DNA of 64,000 bases from CAZVGZ01 sp964627605 (GTDB lineage: Bacteria; Latescibacterota; MWCZ01; CAZVGZ01), in contig CAZVGZ010000003.1 in assembly GCA_964627605.1 (NCBI GenBank), forward strand, positions 1 to 64,000, given 5' to 3'. Below are positions 44,112 to 53,327 of this stretch, one piece after another. The notes beneath the pieces were generated by a model. The model did not search any database, had not been told where the DNA came from, and was given only the letters and a program-made list of their open reading frames with translations. Position numbers and translations under genes: made by a program. Each line of letters starts with the position of its first letter. Position 1 is the stretch's first letter.

Positions 44112-44777
44112 TCAGGTATCGACCCTCATGCCGCCAGCAAAACTTGGTGTGTTGTGAATGACACCTGGAAACTCGTGAAGCTCCAGCGCCTTCTCCAAAG
44201 TTGATCGATCACTGGTGGTCCAGCCGGTGTCGAAAAAGATGTAGGTGTTTGGCGGGGGCACCGACTCCCGCTCTAGACTCAGGCCGGTCTGCACAGCAAA
44301 GGTAAGCAATTCCTCCGCAGACAGGCTGTCCTCAAACCCCACAAAAAGCTTGCCTGTCTCCCAAAAACGAGGCGGGTCAGTACCAACCTTATTGACGAAT
44401 ACCGGCTTGAGTTGTACCCAAGCGTTTCTTCGAATGAAATTCGTGATCCTGATGTGGTTCGGCATGAGAAAGACGTGGAATGCCGACGCACGACCGCCAG
44501 GGAGATGTGGGCGCGGCGAGGTAACTCCGAACTCCTCCTGGACCAAAATATGGAGCCTTTCCCTTGCGTGGACTGGAGAGTCCGGGACGACCAACATGGA
44601 TCTTTCCCGTTCCACCTTGACGACATACTCTTGGCCGTAGGAGATCATCAGATATGAATCTGGAAAGGGAAATATTCCCCCAGGCCCGCGTTTGATATGC
44701 AGGACGCAGCCGTTCGTCACAGCAAGCACGCACCCCAGCACCGTTGCGACCGTTCTTATCGTCGCGCCTCCGCCCAC
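44112..44777 (-). CDS. Unidentified exported protein
   Basis: 221 residues with an N-terminal hydrophobic segment (TVATVLGCVLAVTNGC) that resembles a signal or a weak lipobox at NGC. The rest is mixed alpha/beta: MISYGQEYVVKVERERSM, ITNFIRRNAWVQLKPVFVN and FDTGWTTSDRSTLEKALEL. I do not recognise a family. It lies 4 bases after the galactokinase gene on the minus strand and is the last gene of that run (nucleotidyltransferase, galactokinase, this). A role linked to sugar metabolism is only implied by position. Confidence 0.65.
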   Translation of the reverse strand: MGGGATIRTVATVLGCVLAVTNGCVLHIKRGPGGIFPFPDSYLMISYGQEYVVKVERERSMLVVPDSPVHARERLHILVQEEFGVTSPRPHLPGGRASAFHVFLMPNHIRITNFIRRNAWVQLKPVFVNKVGTDPPRFWETGKLFVGFEDSLSAEELLTFAVQTGLSLERESVPPPNTYIFFDTGWTTSDRSTLEKALELHEFPGVIHNTPSFAGGMRVDT

Positions 44778-44781
44778 GGTT

Positions 44782-46182
44782 TCAAATCACCAAAACCTCT
44801 GCCCCTGCTGCTGCACTTGTAGCAAATATAACATCGTTCCAAGTCTTTTTGTTGGGAAGGTCTTCTTCGAGTTCTATTCCGAGATAGCCGTCGTAGTAAT
44901 CTTCGCGGAGGTGGTTGATGAAGTCGTCGGTCTGGTCTGATGGCACAATACTAACCACACAGCCACCAAAGCCAGCGCCGGTTAGGCGTGCACCCAATGC
45001 GCCACCGTCCAGGGCTGTTGTCACCAGCTCGTCTAAGTCTTCGGTGCTGATTTCGTAGTCGTCGCGGCATGAGTTGTGCGAACCGGTCATCAGCTCGCCC
45101 ATCTTCTCAACATCGCCGGAGGTCAGCGCTATGGCGGCATCGCTGACCCTTTGAGCTTCACTGAAAACGTGACGAACCCGTGCTTTGAGGGGGAATTTTT
45201 CGTCGAGGTCGGCGAGCATCACGCCCTCAGGGTCGGTCAGAAAATTCTCGACTATCGCTTTCGGAGATGTTTCAAGCGCCTCTGCTATCTCTTTGACAGA
45301 ATAGGGCTGTTCGTTCAAGGATGTGTCTATGAAGGAGTTGAGCGCGTCGGGGTTGGGCTGCGTTTGGAGTAAGTCCCCAAGACGTTGGGCGTCGAGATGG
45401 CTCGAATGTTGAAGCCACTGTTTCTTTAGAATAGCCAACGCCAACGCACACTCAATCGGTCGGCGGTTGTATTTTGGACGGGCGGAACCAGACTTGTCGG
45501 CAACTTCCAGCGAGTCGGCGATTACGACGTCCAAACTCTCGGGAAGAGAAATCTCGATTGCATCCAAGGGGAAAAAGTCGATTTTGAGGGCCGAGCCTTC
45601 CTTAGCACAGAGTGAGATCGCCTGATCCATCCCGCCGCCAGCGGTGCCGACGAATCGCTCACCCTCAGCCATCAGATCAGCCAGCTTTAGCGGGTCCATC
45701 TCGCGTTTGTTAGCGGACAAGAACGCCAAGGCCAACGCCACCACCAGCGCTGATGACGACGACAGGCCAGCGCCTAAGGGGACGTCGCCATCAACCAACA
45801 TCTGGCAGCCGCTCCAGCCATCCCACTCTAGCTCTTCATTCAGCCGACCGTGCTGCATGAGCGAGTGGACAGCGGCTTTTGCGAAGTTACCCCAGTCGCC
45901 ATCTGGATATGGATGAATGATCTCCTCCAGCGCAAATTTGCGCGAGGCGAACGATGTTCGCGCATTCTTGAGCTCCACGCGGTTTTCGTCAGTTGCAGCC
46001 ACGGCGATGGTAATCGACCGTTCTATCGCCATCGGCAGGACCGGAAGGCCGTTGTAGTCAGTGTGTTCGCCGATGAGGTTCACCCGCCCGGGCCCATTCA
46101 CGATCAATTGGGGTTGCGACTTGAATGATTTTTCGAACCGCGTAGTGATATTGCGGATACGGTCCTGACTGATCTGTGTCAT
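44782..46182 (-). CDS. galK: Galactokinase (GHMP kinase)
   Basis: 466 residues, longer than the bacterial GalK norm of about 385. Galactokinase signature PGRVNLIGEHTDYNG lies at 31-45, the GHMP glycine/serine loop is VPLGAGLSSSSALVVALA and the C-terminal motif is ARLTGAGFGGCVVSIV. The GGMDQAIS loop around the catalytic Asp is present. The extra length (middle insertion with helices, SSHLDAQRLGDLLQTQ) is reminiscent of GALK2-type kinases, so N-acetylgalactosamine or a related sugar is possible. AGAGGAAA precedes ATG 46182. It follows a sugar nucleotidyltransferase gene by 14 bases. Confidence 0.88.
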   Translation of the reverse strand: MTQISQDRIRNITTRFEKSFKSQPQLIVNGPGRVNLIGEHTDYNGLPVLPMAIERSITIAVAATDENRVELKNARTSFASRKFALEEIIHPYPDGDWGNFAKAAVHSLMQHGRLNEELEWDGWSGCQMLVDGDVPLGAGLSSSSALVVALALAFLSANKREMDPLKLADLMAEGERFVGTAGGGMDQAISLCAKEGSALKIDFFPLDAIEISLPESLDVVIADSLEVADKSGSARPKYNRRPIECALALAILKKQWLQHSSHLDAQRLGDLLQTQPNPDALNSFIDTSLNEQPYSVKEIAEALETSPKAIVENFLTDPEGVMLADLDEKFPLKARVRHVFSEAQRVSDAAIALTSGDVEKMGELMTGSHNSCRDDYEISTEDLDELVTTALDGGALGARLTGAGFGGCVVSIVPSDQTDDFINHLREDYYDGYLGIELEEDLPNKKTWNDVIFATSAAAGAEVLVI

Positions 46183-46196
46183 CGCTTCTGTTTCCT

Positions 46197-46931
46197 CTAC
46201 TGTGATGTGCTCTGACGTGCGTCTGAAAGGTCTCCTGATGTGCCTATATCGCCCCAGGAGCCGTGCAATTTTTCCGCCAACACCCGACGGCCTTCAACCA
46301 CCATCATCCTTACCGCTTCGGTTAGTTCCAGCTCGCCACGGATCGATGGGGTAAGCTGTGCAGTATACGAGAATATCAGCGGGCTGGTGACATAGATGCC
46401 AGAGTTGTTCCATATGGAGGTGGAGGTGCCCTTTGGTGGTTTCTCGATGATTGAGGTTACTCTCATCTGTTCGTCGAAATGGACCGCAGCACCGCGCCAG
46501 GGATCATCAACCGGGTTTATTGCTGTCACCAGATCGCAGTCTGTGAAGGCTGCGATGAGGTTTTGATAATGTTCTGCTGATGTCAGAATGTCGCCGTAAG
46601 TCAGAAGAAACGGGCCTGTCCCCACTGCGGATTCTACCAACTGGACCGCTCCGCCGGTTCCGTTTGGGTCGGCTTGATCGACGGAGGTAATTCTGACGCC
46701 AAACCGTTCGCCATCACCAAAAAACTGCTTGACTATCGACGTTTGATGCCCAGTGACAATCACAATCGCACTAATCCCGACTTTGGACAGGCCGGAGATG
46801 ATGTGGGACAGTATGGGGCGACCGCCCACTTCGAGCATCGGTTTGGGGGTTTCCTGCGTGAGGTCTCCCATCCGTGAGCCTTTGCCCGCCGCTAGAACAA
46901 CTGCTGTGGAGATTTTTCGGAGATCTGGCAT
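46197..46931 (-). CDS. Sugar-1-phosphate nucleotidyltransferase
   Basis: 244-residue nucleotidyltransferase of the GlmU/RfbA type. STAVVLAAGKGSRMGDLT is the nucleotide loop, followed by TPKPMLEVGGRPILSHII and the metal-site segment LTYGDILTSAEHYQ. No left-handed beta-helix domain follows, so it is not a full GlmU. Paired with the downstream galactokinase it could make an NDP-sugar directly from a free sugar via its 1-phosphate, the salvage route that also occurs for galactose, fucose and GalNAc. That pathway reading is inference. Confidence 0.88.
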   Translation of the reverse strand: MPDLRKISTAVVLAAGKGSRMGDLTQETPKPMLEVGGRPILSHIISGLSKVGISAIVIVTGHQTSIVKQFFGDGERFGVRITSVDQADPNGTGGAVQLVESAVGTGPFLLTYGDILTSAEHYQNLIAAFTDCDLVTAINPVDDPWRGAAVHFDEQMRVTSIIEKPPKGTSTSIWNNSGIYVTSPLIFSYTAQLTPSIRGELELTEAVRMMVVEGRRVLAEKLHGSWGDIGTSGDLSDARQSTSQ

Positions 46932-47122
46932 GGAACTTTCAGGTGGAGTTGAAGTGTCTAACGGACTCGCTAGCTGGTGGGCTTTTTTAGGCTGCGCCTT
47001 GTAGTGCGCGGTCTCAAAATCTATGGAAAATGGTTGACCGCCGCTGGCCCTCCGGTTGAGACCGATCTATTTTCATCTTGAACCGCCGGACCATATATAG
47101 ATAAAACTCAGGACACCTTTCT

Positions 47123-48145
47123 GTGAAACCTATACTCGTGCACTACTACCTCAACTACAGATGCAATGTTCGCTGTGAATTCTGTAATATCTGGGACCCG
47201 GCGGTCTTTGACGCCACTATAATGGCGTCTATGGATGAAATCGCTGAAAACCTGACCCAAGCCAGGTCATTGGGTGTCCGATTCGTAGACTTCACCGGCG
47301 GCGAGCCGCTTCTGTGTCCGCATCTTCCCCAGGCGCTTACAGTTGCACAGGAGTTGGGCTTTCGGACTAGCGTGACCACCAACTGCGTTCTCTATCCGAA
47401 ACGCGCAGGTGAGCTAGCGGGGTTAGTAGACCTGCTGCACTTCTCCCTGGACTCGTTCGACAAGGCCGAGCATAACGACGGCCGGGGTTATGACTGTTAT
47501 GACAGCGTGATGGAGAGCGTTGATGTGGCGCTGTCACTAGGTGAAAAGCCAGATATCCTTTTCACAGCTACCGACCGCACGGTGTCTCAGACCGAAGCGC
47601 TGGTGCGGTTTGTCAGGACCAAACGGCTGATGTTGATCATAAACCCCGTGTTCGACTATTTTGAGAACGGTGGGATATCTTCCGACGGGCTCGACCATAT
47701 CGAAAAGTTTGCGTGGGAGTGTGGCGTCTATGTCAACTGGGCGTTCCATCGCCTCATTCGCGCCGGTGGCAATCAGACCGACAATCCGAGATGCAGAGCG
47801 GTCTCTTCCACAATCGTAATCTCACCGGACAACCGCCTCCTTCTTCCATGCTTTCATGGGAGGGATGGTGATGTCTCAATTGATGGCGACCTTGCTGCCG
47901 CTCGGAGTGGAGAGGGTTGGCACGGATTTCAAAAAAGCGAGGGCCGATTGGCGAGCTGCCAGGGATGCACGATAAACTGCTATTTCGATCCGTCGTTCCT
48001 ATTCGTATTGGACGGCTACTGGTGGAGAAGTGTCCTGTCCAAAGCCAAATATGCTTTTGACAAGTGGGTTCGCCCCCAAGTTGGGCCCGAACCTAATTAC
48101 ACGCCAGATCTTCAATGTCAGACAGAACGCGCATTTTTGGTTTGA
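47123..48145 (+). CDS. Radical SAM protein with SPASM/Twitch-like C-terminus
   Basis: 340 residues from GTG 47123 (AGGACAC upstream). The SAM cluster motif CNVRCEFC (CxxxCxxC) is near residue 15, with GGEPLLCP and the HFSLDSFDKAEHND partial barrel. The C-terminal part has Cys residues in SSTIVISPDNRLLLPCFHG, a MoaA/SPASM-like segment, and CQGCTINCYF, probably an auxiliary cluster. Substrate unknown; family members mature peptides or modify sugars or lipids. No precursor peptide gene is seen nearby. Its last 53 bases overlap the end of the convergent TPR-protein gene. Confidence 0.85.
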   Translation: MKPILVHYYLNYRCNVRCEFCNIWDPAVFDATIMASMDEIAENLTQARSLGVRFVDFTGGEPLLCPHLPQALTVAQELGFRTSVTTNCVLYPKRAGELAGLVDLLHFSLDSFDKAEHNDGRGYDCYDSVMESVDVALSLGEKPDILFTATDRTVSQTEALVRFVRTKRLMLIINPVFDYFENGGISSDGLDHIEKFAWECGVYVNWAFHRLIRAGGNQTDNPRCRAVSSTIVISPDNRLLLPCFHGRDGDVSIDGDLAAARSGEGWHGFQKSEGRLASCQGCTINCYFDPSFLFVLDGYWWRSVLSKAKYAFDKWVRPQVGPEPNYTPDLQCQTERAFLV

Positions 48146-49091
48146 GCCAACTCTCGCTGACACCATCATACTCCCAACTGCGTATTTCGGCGCACATACT
48201 GCACGCCTCTTTGTTCTCGCCACGCAGCAATTTGGATTTCGCCAGATATCTCATGTATTTCATGCGGATGAAATCGCTGGCGGCTTCTGTTGGGGAGAGG
48301 TTGCTCAGAATTCGATTGTAGAGCGCGTCGCTCTCCTGGTATTGGCCCATCGCCAGCAGGATTCTAGCCTCGATCTGTGAGAAGAACCGTGATTGAGGGA
48401 ACTCACCCTCTCCCATCCTTGCAACTTCCAGAGCCTCTTCGAAACGGTCGTCATCATACAGCGCATAGGCCAGACGCTGTATCGCGCCTGCCCGCCCGTA
48501 CGTGTCGGTATCGATGGCGCGCTTCAACATCGCTATCCCCTCGCCACGCTTGCTGCTTTGGAACGGCACCCAGGACAGAGCCGTCGCCCTCCAACAGAGA
48601 ATCGACCCAAGTGGGATCAGAGGCTCTGTGAGTTGAGGTGCCAGACGTGCGGCGGATTCAAGGGCGTCCATTCCGCTGAGGGCGTGGCTGACCAAACTCA
48701 GAGAAAACCCGTCGCGGCCCACAAGATAGAGGCCGTGGTACAACTCGGCGCTACCCAGGAAGAAAAGGCTCCAATTATCATCGGGAATCGTGTCCAGCCG
48801 GGCCTTTGCCAGATCGGCGGCGGTAGTCAACTCCGAAATAAGAGAGCTGTCGAAGGGTGCCGTAGTTCCGAAATCGTCCACCCATGTAAACAGCGTCGCG
48901 GCTTTTTGCAGGTGGGCATCTGGGTTCTTAGGGTCGGCAGCAATGAGGCTGTCAGCAACCTCAGTTGCTCTCGAGTAGTTGTGCTTCAGTGTCAAAGCTG
49001 TGGCTAGCTGGAGTTGATCCAGTCTTGGAGCAGCCGTCGCAGAAACCGCCCAAACAGCTACTGTGACCGCTACGGCTCGCAGGAGTATCAC
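48093..49091 (-). CDS. Exported TPR-repeat protein
   Basis: 332 residues from GTG 49091, which overlaps the upstream stop (GTGA). A signal peptide (LRAVAVTVAVWAVSATAA) is followed by TPR-type helices (HNYSRATEVADSLIAADPKNPDAHLQ split by loops, DRFEEALEVARMGEGEFPQS). Probably a periplasmic scaffold or adaptor. It is the last gene of a three-gene operon with an AIR-synthase-like and a small protein gene. The C-terminus overlaps the radical SAM gene on the other strand. Confidence 0.8.
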   Translation of the reverse strand: MILLRAVAVTVAVWAVSATAAPRLDQLQLATALTLKHNYSRATEVADSLIAADPKNPDAHLQKAATLFTWVDDFGTTAPFDSSLISELTTAADLAKARLDTIPDDNWSLFFLGSAELYHGLYLVGRDGFSLSLVSHALSGMDALESAARLAPQLTEPLIPLGSILCWRATALSWVPFQSSKRGEGIAMLKRAIDTDTYGRAGAIQRLAYALYDDDRFEEALEVARMGEGEFPQSRFFSQIEARILLAMGQYQESDALYNRILSNLSPTEAASDFIRMKYMRYLAKSKLLRGENKEACSMCAEIRSWEYDGVSESWLKPKMRVLSDIEDLACN

Positions 49092-50107
49092 TTTGCGCCC
49101 TGCTCAAAGAGCCTTGCTATCTCATCCCTCTCAAACATCGGCCATGGAACAACTGCGGCTCCCTCGGTCCATACCATCCCTTTTTCGGAAGCGGACACCG
49201 TCGCGACAGTCTCCACAGAAATGCCGCTATCTACCAGAGCGCGAACCACCGATTGAGAATCCGACTCGGCTAGACCGATAAGGAGCGCTCCTGACGAGAT
49301 CGCGCCTAGTGGATCGATTCCAACGGCTTCGCACACAGCACTTGTAGTCTCATCGGCCCGCAGAGCATCTACGTCCACCTGCATCCCGACATCGGACGCG
49401 ATCGCCATCTCCCAGAGTGCGGTCGCTACGCCGCCTTCTGTGGGGTCGTGCATGGCATGGATCGGTGCTGTGTCCATAGCAGTTTTGGCGTCTGGTAGAA
49501 CGCTGATCCCTGGGGAGTGTAGGAAATTTGCCGCTTCTTCAATTATGTCATCCGAGAGGCTAGCCGCCCTTAGCCGGTCAGGCATTTCACGAGCGATGAT
49601 CGACGTGGCCTCAATTGCTGGCCCCTTGGTCAACAGAATCACATCCGCTGGTTTGAGCCCCGATGGCTGGACGAGTCTATCGTGATCCACCTCGCCTATC
49701 ATCGTCCCTGAGGCTATAGTACGCGTCACCGCGTCTGTGATCTCGGTGTGCCCGCCTATAACTGATACACCCAGCCGCTCGGCGGCCTGTTGCAGCTGTA
49801 CAAAAACAGCTTTGATTTTTTCGGGCGTTGTCTTTGGGGGGAACAGCAGCGTTGCCAAAAAGAATTTAGGGGTGGCGCCTGAGGTTGCAATGTCGTTGGC
49901 GTTGATGTTGATGGCGTACCAGCCGATTGAGTCTGATGCGAATGTGATGGGGTCCGTCTCTATCGCGATGAACTGGGAGGTTGGGGAGATCACTGCGACG
50001 TCGTGCCCAACACCTGGACCAACGACGACGCGATCGTTGGCGGCAATCTCATTCAACAGCCCGGCCAAGAGATCGTTGGGGAGTTTGCCCAGTGGAAGCC
50101 CTGTCAC
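49088..50107 (-). CDS. AIR synthase/HypE-like protein
   Basis: 339 residues from GTG 50107, overlapping the stop of the 102-residue gene (GTGA). PurM-fold motifs: VVVGPGVGHDVAVIS, ININANDIATSGATPKFFL (metal/phosphate), VIGGHTEITDAV and HAMHDPTEGGVATALWEMA. HypE ends with a catalytic Cys; this ends ERDEIARLFEQGAK without one, so it is not a hydrogenase maturation HypE. Thiamine-phosphate kinase and selenophosphate synthase have different N-terminal motifs. It belongs to the uncharacterised AIR-synthase-related clade. The longer frame upstream to 50311 is not credible. Confidence 0.8.
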   Translation of the reverse strand: MTGLPLGKLPNDLLAGLLNEIAANDRVVVGPGVGHDVAVISPTSQFIAIETDPITFASDSIGWYAININANDIATSGATPKFFLATLLFPPKTTPEKIKAVFVQLQQAAERLGVSVIGGHTEITDAVTRTIASGTMIGEVDHDRLVQPSGLKPADVILLTKGPAIEATSIIAREMPDRLRAASLSDDIIEEAANFLHSPGISVLPDAKTAMDTAPIHAMHDPTEGGVATALWEMAIASDVGMQVDVDALRADETTSAVCEAVGIDPLGAISSGALLIGLAESDSQSVVRALVDSGISVETVATVSASEKGMVWTEGAAVVPWPMFERDEIARLFEQGAK

Positions 50108-50412
50108 CCGGTCGCCAGTATCGGTTTCTGTTCGTTCAACAGCCGGTCTGCAACAGCTTGGGCGACAGCGTTGGGGTCTGTTAGCGGTCCGCTGGCGATA
50201 CATGCGCCATCGACAAATATCGATGGGCTTTTGTACCACATGGAGGCCACTCTCAGGGCTGCGCGCCAACCAGCGCGGAAACGAATAGCGTTGCGAAGGA
50301 CGACAAACCACGCCACTACTATGCTTCGAGGGTCGATCCGTGCTATCTGAAAGCTCCCATTGCCCTCAAGTTCAGTCTCCACACGCCCATACGCTGTTCC
50401 GATTAGCTCCAT
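50104..50412 (-). CDS. Small protein of unknown function, thioredoxin-like tail
   Basis: 102 residues. The C-terminal half (SPSIFVDGACIASGPLTDP, then AVAQAVADRLL) resembles the cis-Pro strand and last helix of thioredoxin-fold proteins, but no CxxC is present. The middle contains a basic stretch (RNAIRFRAGWRAALRV). Its stop overlaps the GTG of the AIR-synthase-like gene, so the two are probably produced together and may interact. Otherwise unrecognised. Confidence 0.65.
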   Translation of the reverse strand: MELIGTAYGRVETELEGNGSFQIARIDPRSIVVAWFVVLRNAIRFRAGWRAALRVASMWYKSPSIFVDGACIASGPLTDPNAVAQAVADRLLNEQKPILATG

Positions 50413-50588
50413 CTCGTCTCTCTGCCGACAGAATATTCCAGATGGTCCTGGGATCGCGCCTAACGATTCGATGCCTCCGCAGCAGCCTTTAGCCGCCTGT
50501 CTCGGCGAAGAATAGCACTGAGTGTTCTGTTGGACCAGTCACCATCGCTATTTCACCTTATGAAACCCCTACGACGCCTCTGTGCTGT

Positions 50589-51395
50589 TCAATCGGTTAA
50601 GGGGGCTTTGATATCGCCTAATCCTGCGTTCCAACCACGCGTCCATTCAACGGTATCAAGCTCAAGATCGCAGATTGAGCTCGCCAGAAACACGATCCCG
50701 TCAATCATCCCACTCTCAATAGAGCTTACCGCGAGCTCAACCTGGCGTTTCATTTCGTTGAGCGGCATCGGGGCCTTGCCGCCAAAGTCCCAAAGATAGC
50801 AGCCCAACAGCCGCCTCTTGTTCGGCGTGATGGCGCAGAACCTCTTAATGTTGGCCTCCAGATCGACCAGATCGGCAGCGCTCCAGGTCCAGAGGGTCGC
50901 AACATCACATCTGGACAACATCGGCTCTATGGGAAGGTCAAGCTGGTGGGAGTATACCACTACCCACAGATCAAGCGTTTTGTCGTCCAGGCGTAGGCCG
51001 GATCGAACTGCATCAAGCTCTTCTGGCGAGAATACACCCAAGTTGGGGGAGTCGTTGGTCGGTCTGCGGAAGAAATCGTCGAGCATGACACCGCTGATAT
51101 TGTCAAACCTGCGCGCCAGATCCATCACATGAGCCCGCTCGGCGGTGTCGGTCGTGCCTCCTGAACCGACGATAGACCAGACGACATTGGTCAGCGGCTT
51201 AAACGAGAGCGCGAGCTGGTCATAGGGGGGCGACGGACGATCTAGATCTCTTACCATGATGAGGTTTGAGATATCCAGATAGGCCGCGCCCTCAAGCGGC
51301 GTCATCCGCGAACAGCGTCCCAATCCCCAGCGAGAGCCGTTCTGGACGCCAGCATCGTGTCCCCAGAGCCACAGCCTGTCCCGGAGCAGGTCCAT
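50589..51395 (-). CDS. Unidentified TIM-barrel-like protein
   Basis: 268 residues with repeated strand-loop signatures of an alpha/beta barrel: ISNLIMVRDLDRPSPPYD, FDNISGVMLDDFFRRPTN, DLWVVVYSHQLDLPIEP and RLLGCYLWDFGGKAPMPL. Acidic residues at strand ends (LDDFF, WDFGG) suggest a glycoside-hydrolase-like active site. No signal peptide. I know similar uncharacterised proteins from FCB/PVC genomes but cannot name a family. It follows the carboxy-terminal processing protease gene on the same strand by 19 bases, so probably the same transcript. Confidence 0.7.
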   Translation of the reverse strand: MDLLRDRLWLWGHDAGVQNGSRWGLGRCSRMTPLEGAAYLDISNLIMVRDLDRPSPPYDQLALSFKPLTNVVWSIVGSGGTTDTAERAHVMDLARRFDNISGVMLDDFFRRPTNDSPNLGVFSPEELDAVRSGLRLDDKTLDLWVVVYSHQLDLPIEPMLSRCDVATLWTWSAADLVDLEANIKRFCAITPNKRRLLGCYLWDFGGKAPMPLNEMKRQVELAVSSIESGMIDGIVFLASSICDLELDTVEWTRGWNAGLGDIKAPLTD

Positions 51396-51414
51396 TTCGG
51401 CCTATCGCCCACAA

Positions 51415-53229
51415 TCAGTGTGGGTCGTCAGATTCCTCGTTGATGCTGTCAGATGCGGTGACCGGGCTCTGTGCGAGCTGACTGTCATAGCGCTGTGGTT
51501 CGGTCAGGATATTGATGGCTTCCTCAAGCTGCTCATCTTTGAGGAACTGACTCCTGGCGAATGCACCTCGCCCCCAGAGCCTTCCTGCGATGTGCGAACG
51601 AAGCTGTGGGCGGATCGCTGAGATTGATCGTTCGAATGCGCCGGCTCTCTGCTCGGTAACCAGAGATCGGAGTCGCTCCAGTTGGGTGTGGACCTCAGAG
51701 TCGTAATTGGCTTTCTTAATCCGCTCTTCGAATTTGCCTAACTCAGCCTCGCCTGGCATGTCGTATTCGAACGCCCGTGCGGTGTCATCGACGTAGGCTC
51801 GGAACTCCCTAATCATTTTGTCGGTCACTTCTAGCTGGTGCGGTGCTGTATCCTCGTGGTTCGAAGCCCACTCGACGCCCCACTCGAACATCAGCCGTCG
51901 GCTCCTTAAATACGAGAAGAACAGCGGGTATCTGTCTGGCTTAATGACAACGTCAGGTGTGATGCCGCCGCTGCTTCTGACCTGGCGCCCTTTGAGTGTG
52001 TTATAAACAGCAGAGGTGTCCGCCAAAGAGTTGGAGGTTATTATCTCCCTGTCACCGTCGCGCATCCGCTGTTTGTGGATGCAACGACCGCTGGGGGTGT
52101 AGTAGTAGGCGGTTGTGAGCTTGAGCCCCACTCCTCCAGAGAAGCTGAGCTGGTATTTGGCCCCCTGATAGGAGTCGTATACTGTCTGCACGCTGCCCTT
52201 GCCCCACGAAGGCACGCCTAAGATCACGCCTCGGTCTGAGTCCTGTATCGCGCCTGCGACGATCTCTGACGCGCTTGCCGAACCTCTGTCGATCAGCACT
52301 ACCATCGGAATATCTTCAGGCAGGAACGCCGGTTCGTCGGCGTGATAGCGATGGGGCATCACCGCACGACCTTTTGTCGACACGATCAGCGTACCCTTGG
52401 GAAGGAACAGATCCGACATCGCCCTGGCCTCCTCCAAAAGACCGCCGGGATTGAATCGCAAATCCAAGATAAACCCTTTGATCCCCAGGTCTAAGAGTTC
52501 TGCGATTGCGTCGCGGGTCTCCTCGGTGACATTGCGCGAGAAGGTGGTAACTCTGACGTAGCCGATATCTCGACCTTCGCGAAGCCAGTCTGGAGTGTTC
52601 TGTGGTGTAGTGCTCGGATCGTCCGGTTCGTAAATCCTACCTGCGAACCTTACTGCCTTGATCTGAATTATGGCGCGGGTGATGGTGAACGAGATCGAAT
52701 CAGAAACGCCTGGACGTTTGACGGTGATGGTAACTCTGGTGCCGGGCCTGCCCCTGAGCTTGTCCACGACATCGTTAATGTGCATGTCGTAGCTGCTCTC
52801 ACCTTCAATCTCCACAATTGCGTCGCCGGTCTGAAGCCCGGCTTCCCAAGCTGGAGTTCCCTCAACAGGGGCTATCACCGTCGGATGATGGTCCACGTTC
52901 TGTATGTGGATACCCAGGCCGCCAAATTCGCCGTGGGTGGTGTGTCTTAACTCCTGCTGTTGGCGTTTTTCCAGAAAACCGCTGTAGACATCAAGATTGT
53001 CGAGCATCCCGTCTATCTGAGCTTTCTCCAGCTCTTCGACATCCACGTCTTCAACGTAAAACCGCCTGATGGCGGTCTCTACGGCATAGCGACTGTCGGC
53101 AGCGTGACCTATACGTCCGTAGACGTCTTGGGCGTAGACGTCGACGCTATCAAATATCTGCGCACCCCATATGGCGGTGACAATCACCAAAACGGGAATC
53201 AGGAGGTCTCGTGGTCTAAACTTCACCAT
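51415..53229 (-). CDS. ctpA: S41 C-terminal processing peptidase
   Basis: About 604 residues. A membrane anchor/signal (LLIPVLVIVTAIWGAQIF) is followed by a PDZ domain (about 105-190, GLGIHIQNVDHHPTVIA) and the S41 catalytic domain with Ser in RGSASASEIVAGAI and Lys in SWGKGSVQTVY. The C-terminal 200 residues are an extra helical region containing HEDTAPHQLEVTDKM. Such proteases trim periplasmic proteins. The frame is open to a TTG at 53250, but ATG 53229 or GTG 53238 behind AAGGA is more likely. Confidence 0.9.
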   Translation of the reverse strand: MVKFRPRDLLIPVLVIVTAIWGAQIFDSVDVYAQDVYGRIGHAADSRYAVETAIRRFYVEDVDVEELEKAQIDGMLDNLDVYSGFLEKRQQQELRHTTHGEFGGLGIHIQNVDHHPTVIAPVEGTPAWEAGLQTGDAIVEIEGESSYDMHINDVVDKLRGRPGTRVTITVKRPGVSDSISFTITRAIIQIKAVRFAGRIYEPDDPSTTPQNTPDWLREGRDIGYVRVTTFSRNVTEETRDAIAELLDLGIKGFILDLRFNPGGLLEEARAMSDLFLPKGTLIVSTKGRAVMPHRYHADEPAFLPEDIPMVVLIDRGSASASEIVAGAIQDSDRGVILGVPSWGKGSVQTVYDSYQGAKYQLSFSGGVGLKLTTAYYYTPSGRCIHKQRMRDGDREIITSNSLADTSAVYNTLKGRQVRSSGGITPDVVIKPDRYPLFFSYLRSRRLMFEWGVEWASNHEDTAPHQLEVTDKMIREFRAYVDDTARAFEYDMPGEAELGKFEERIKKANYDSEVHTQLERLRSLVTEQRAGAFERSISAIRPQLRSHIAGRLWGRGAFARSQFLKDEQLEEAINILTEPQRYDSQLAQSPVTASDSINEESDDPH

Positions 53230-53327
53230 CGTACTCACCGTCCTTGTCAAGCTCTATTGATAAACCTGGGTTTTCTCAGTTGGGGCTTCGCCCAATCACA
53301 AAAATAACACGAATTTGTCACAGTTGG

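Noticed and set aside
49088..50311. Longer AIR-synthase-like gene starting at 50311
   Set aside because: The extra leader is Arg/Pro-rich noise in another gene's frame; the GTG at 50107 overlaps the previous stop.
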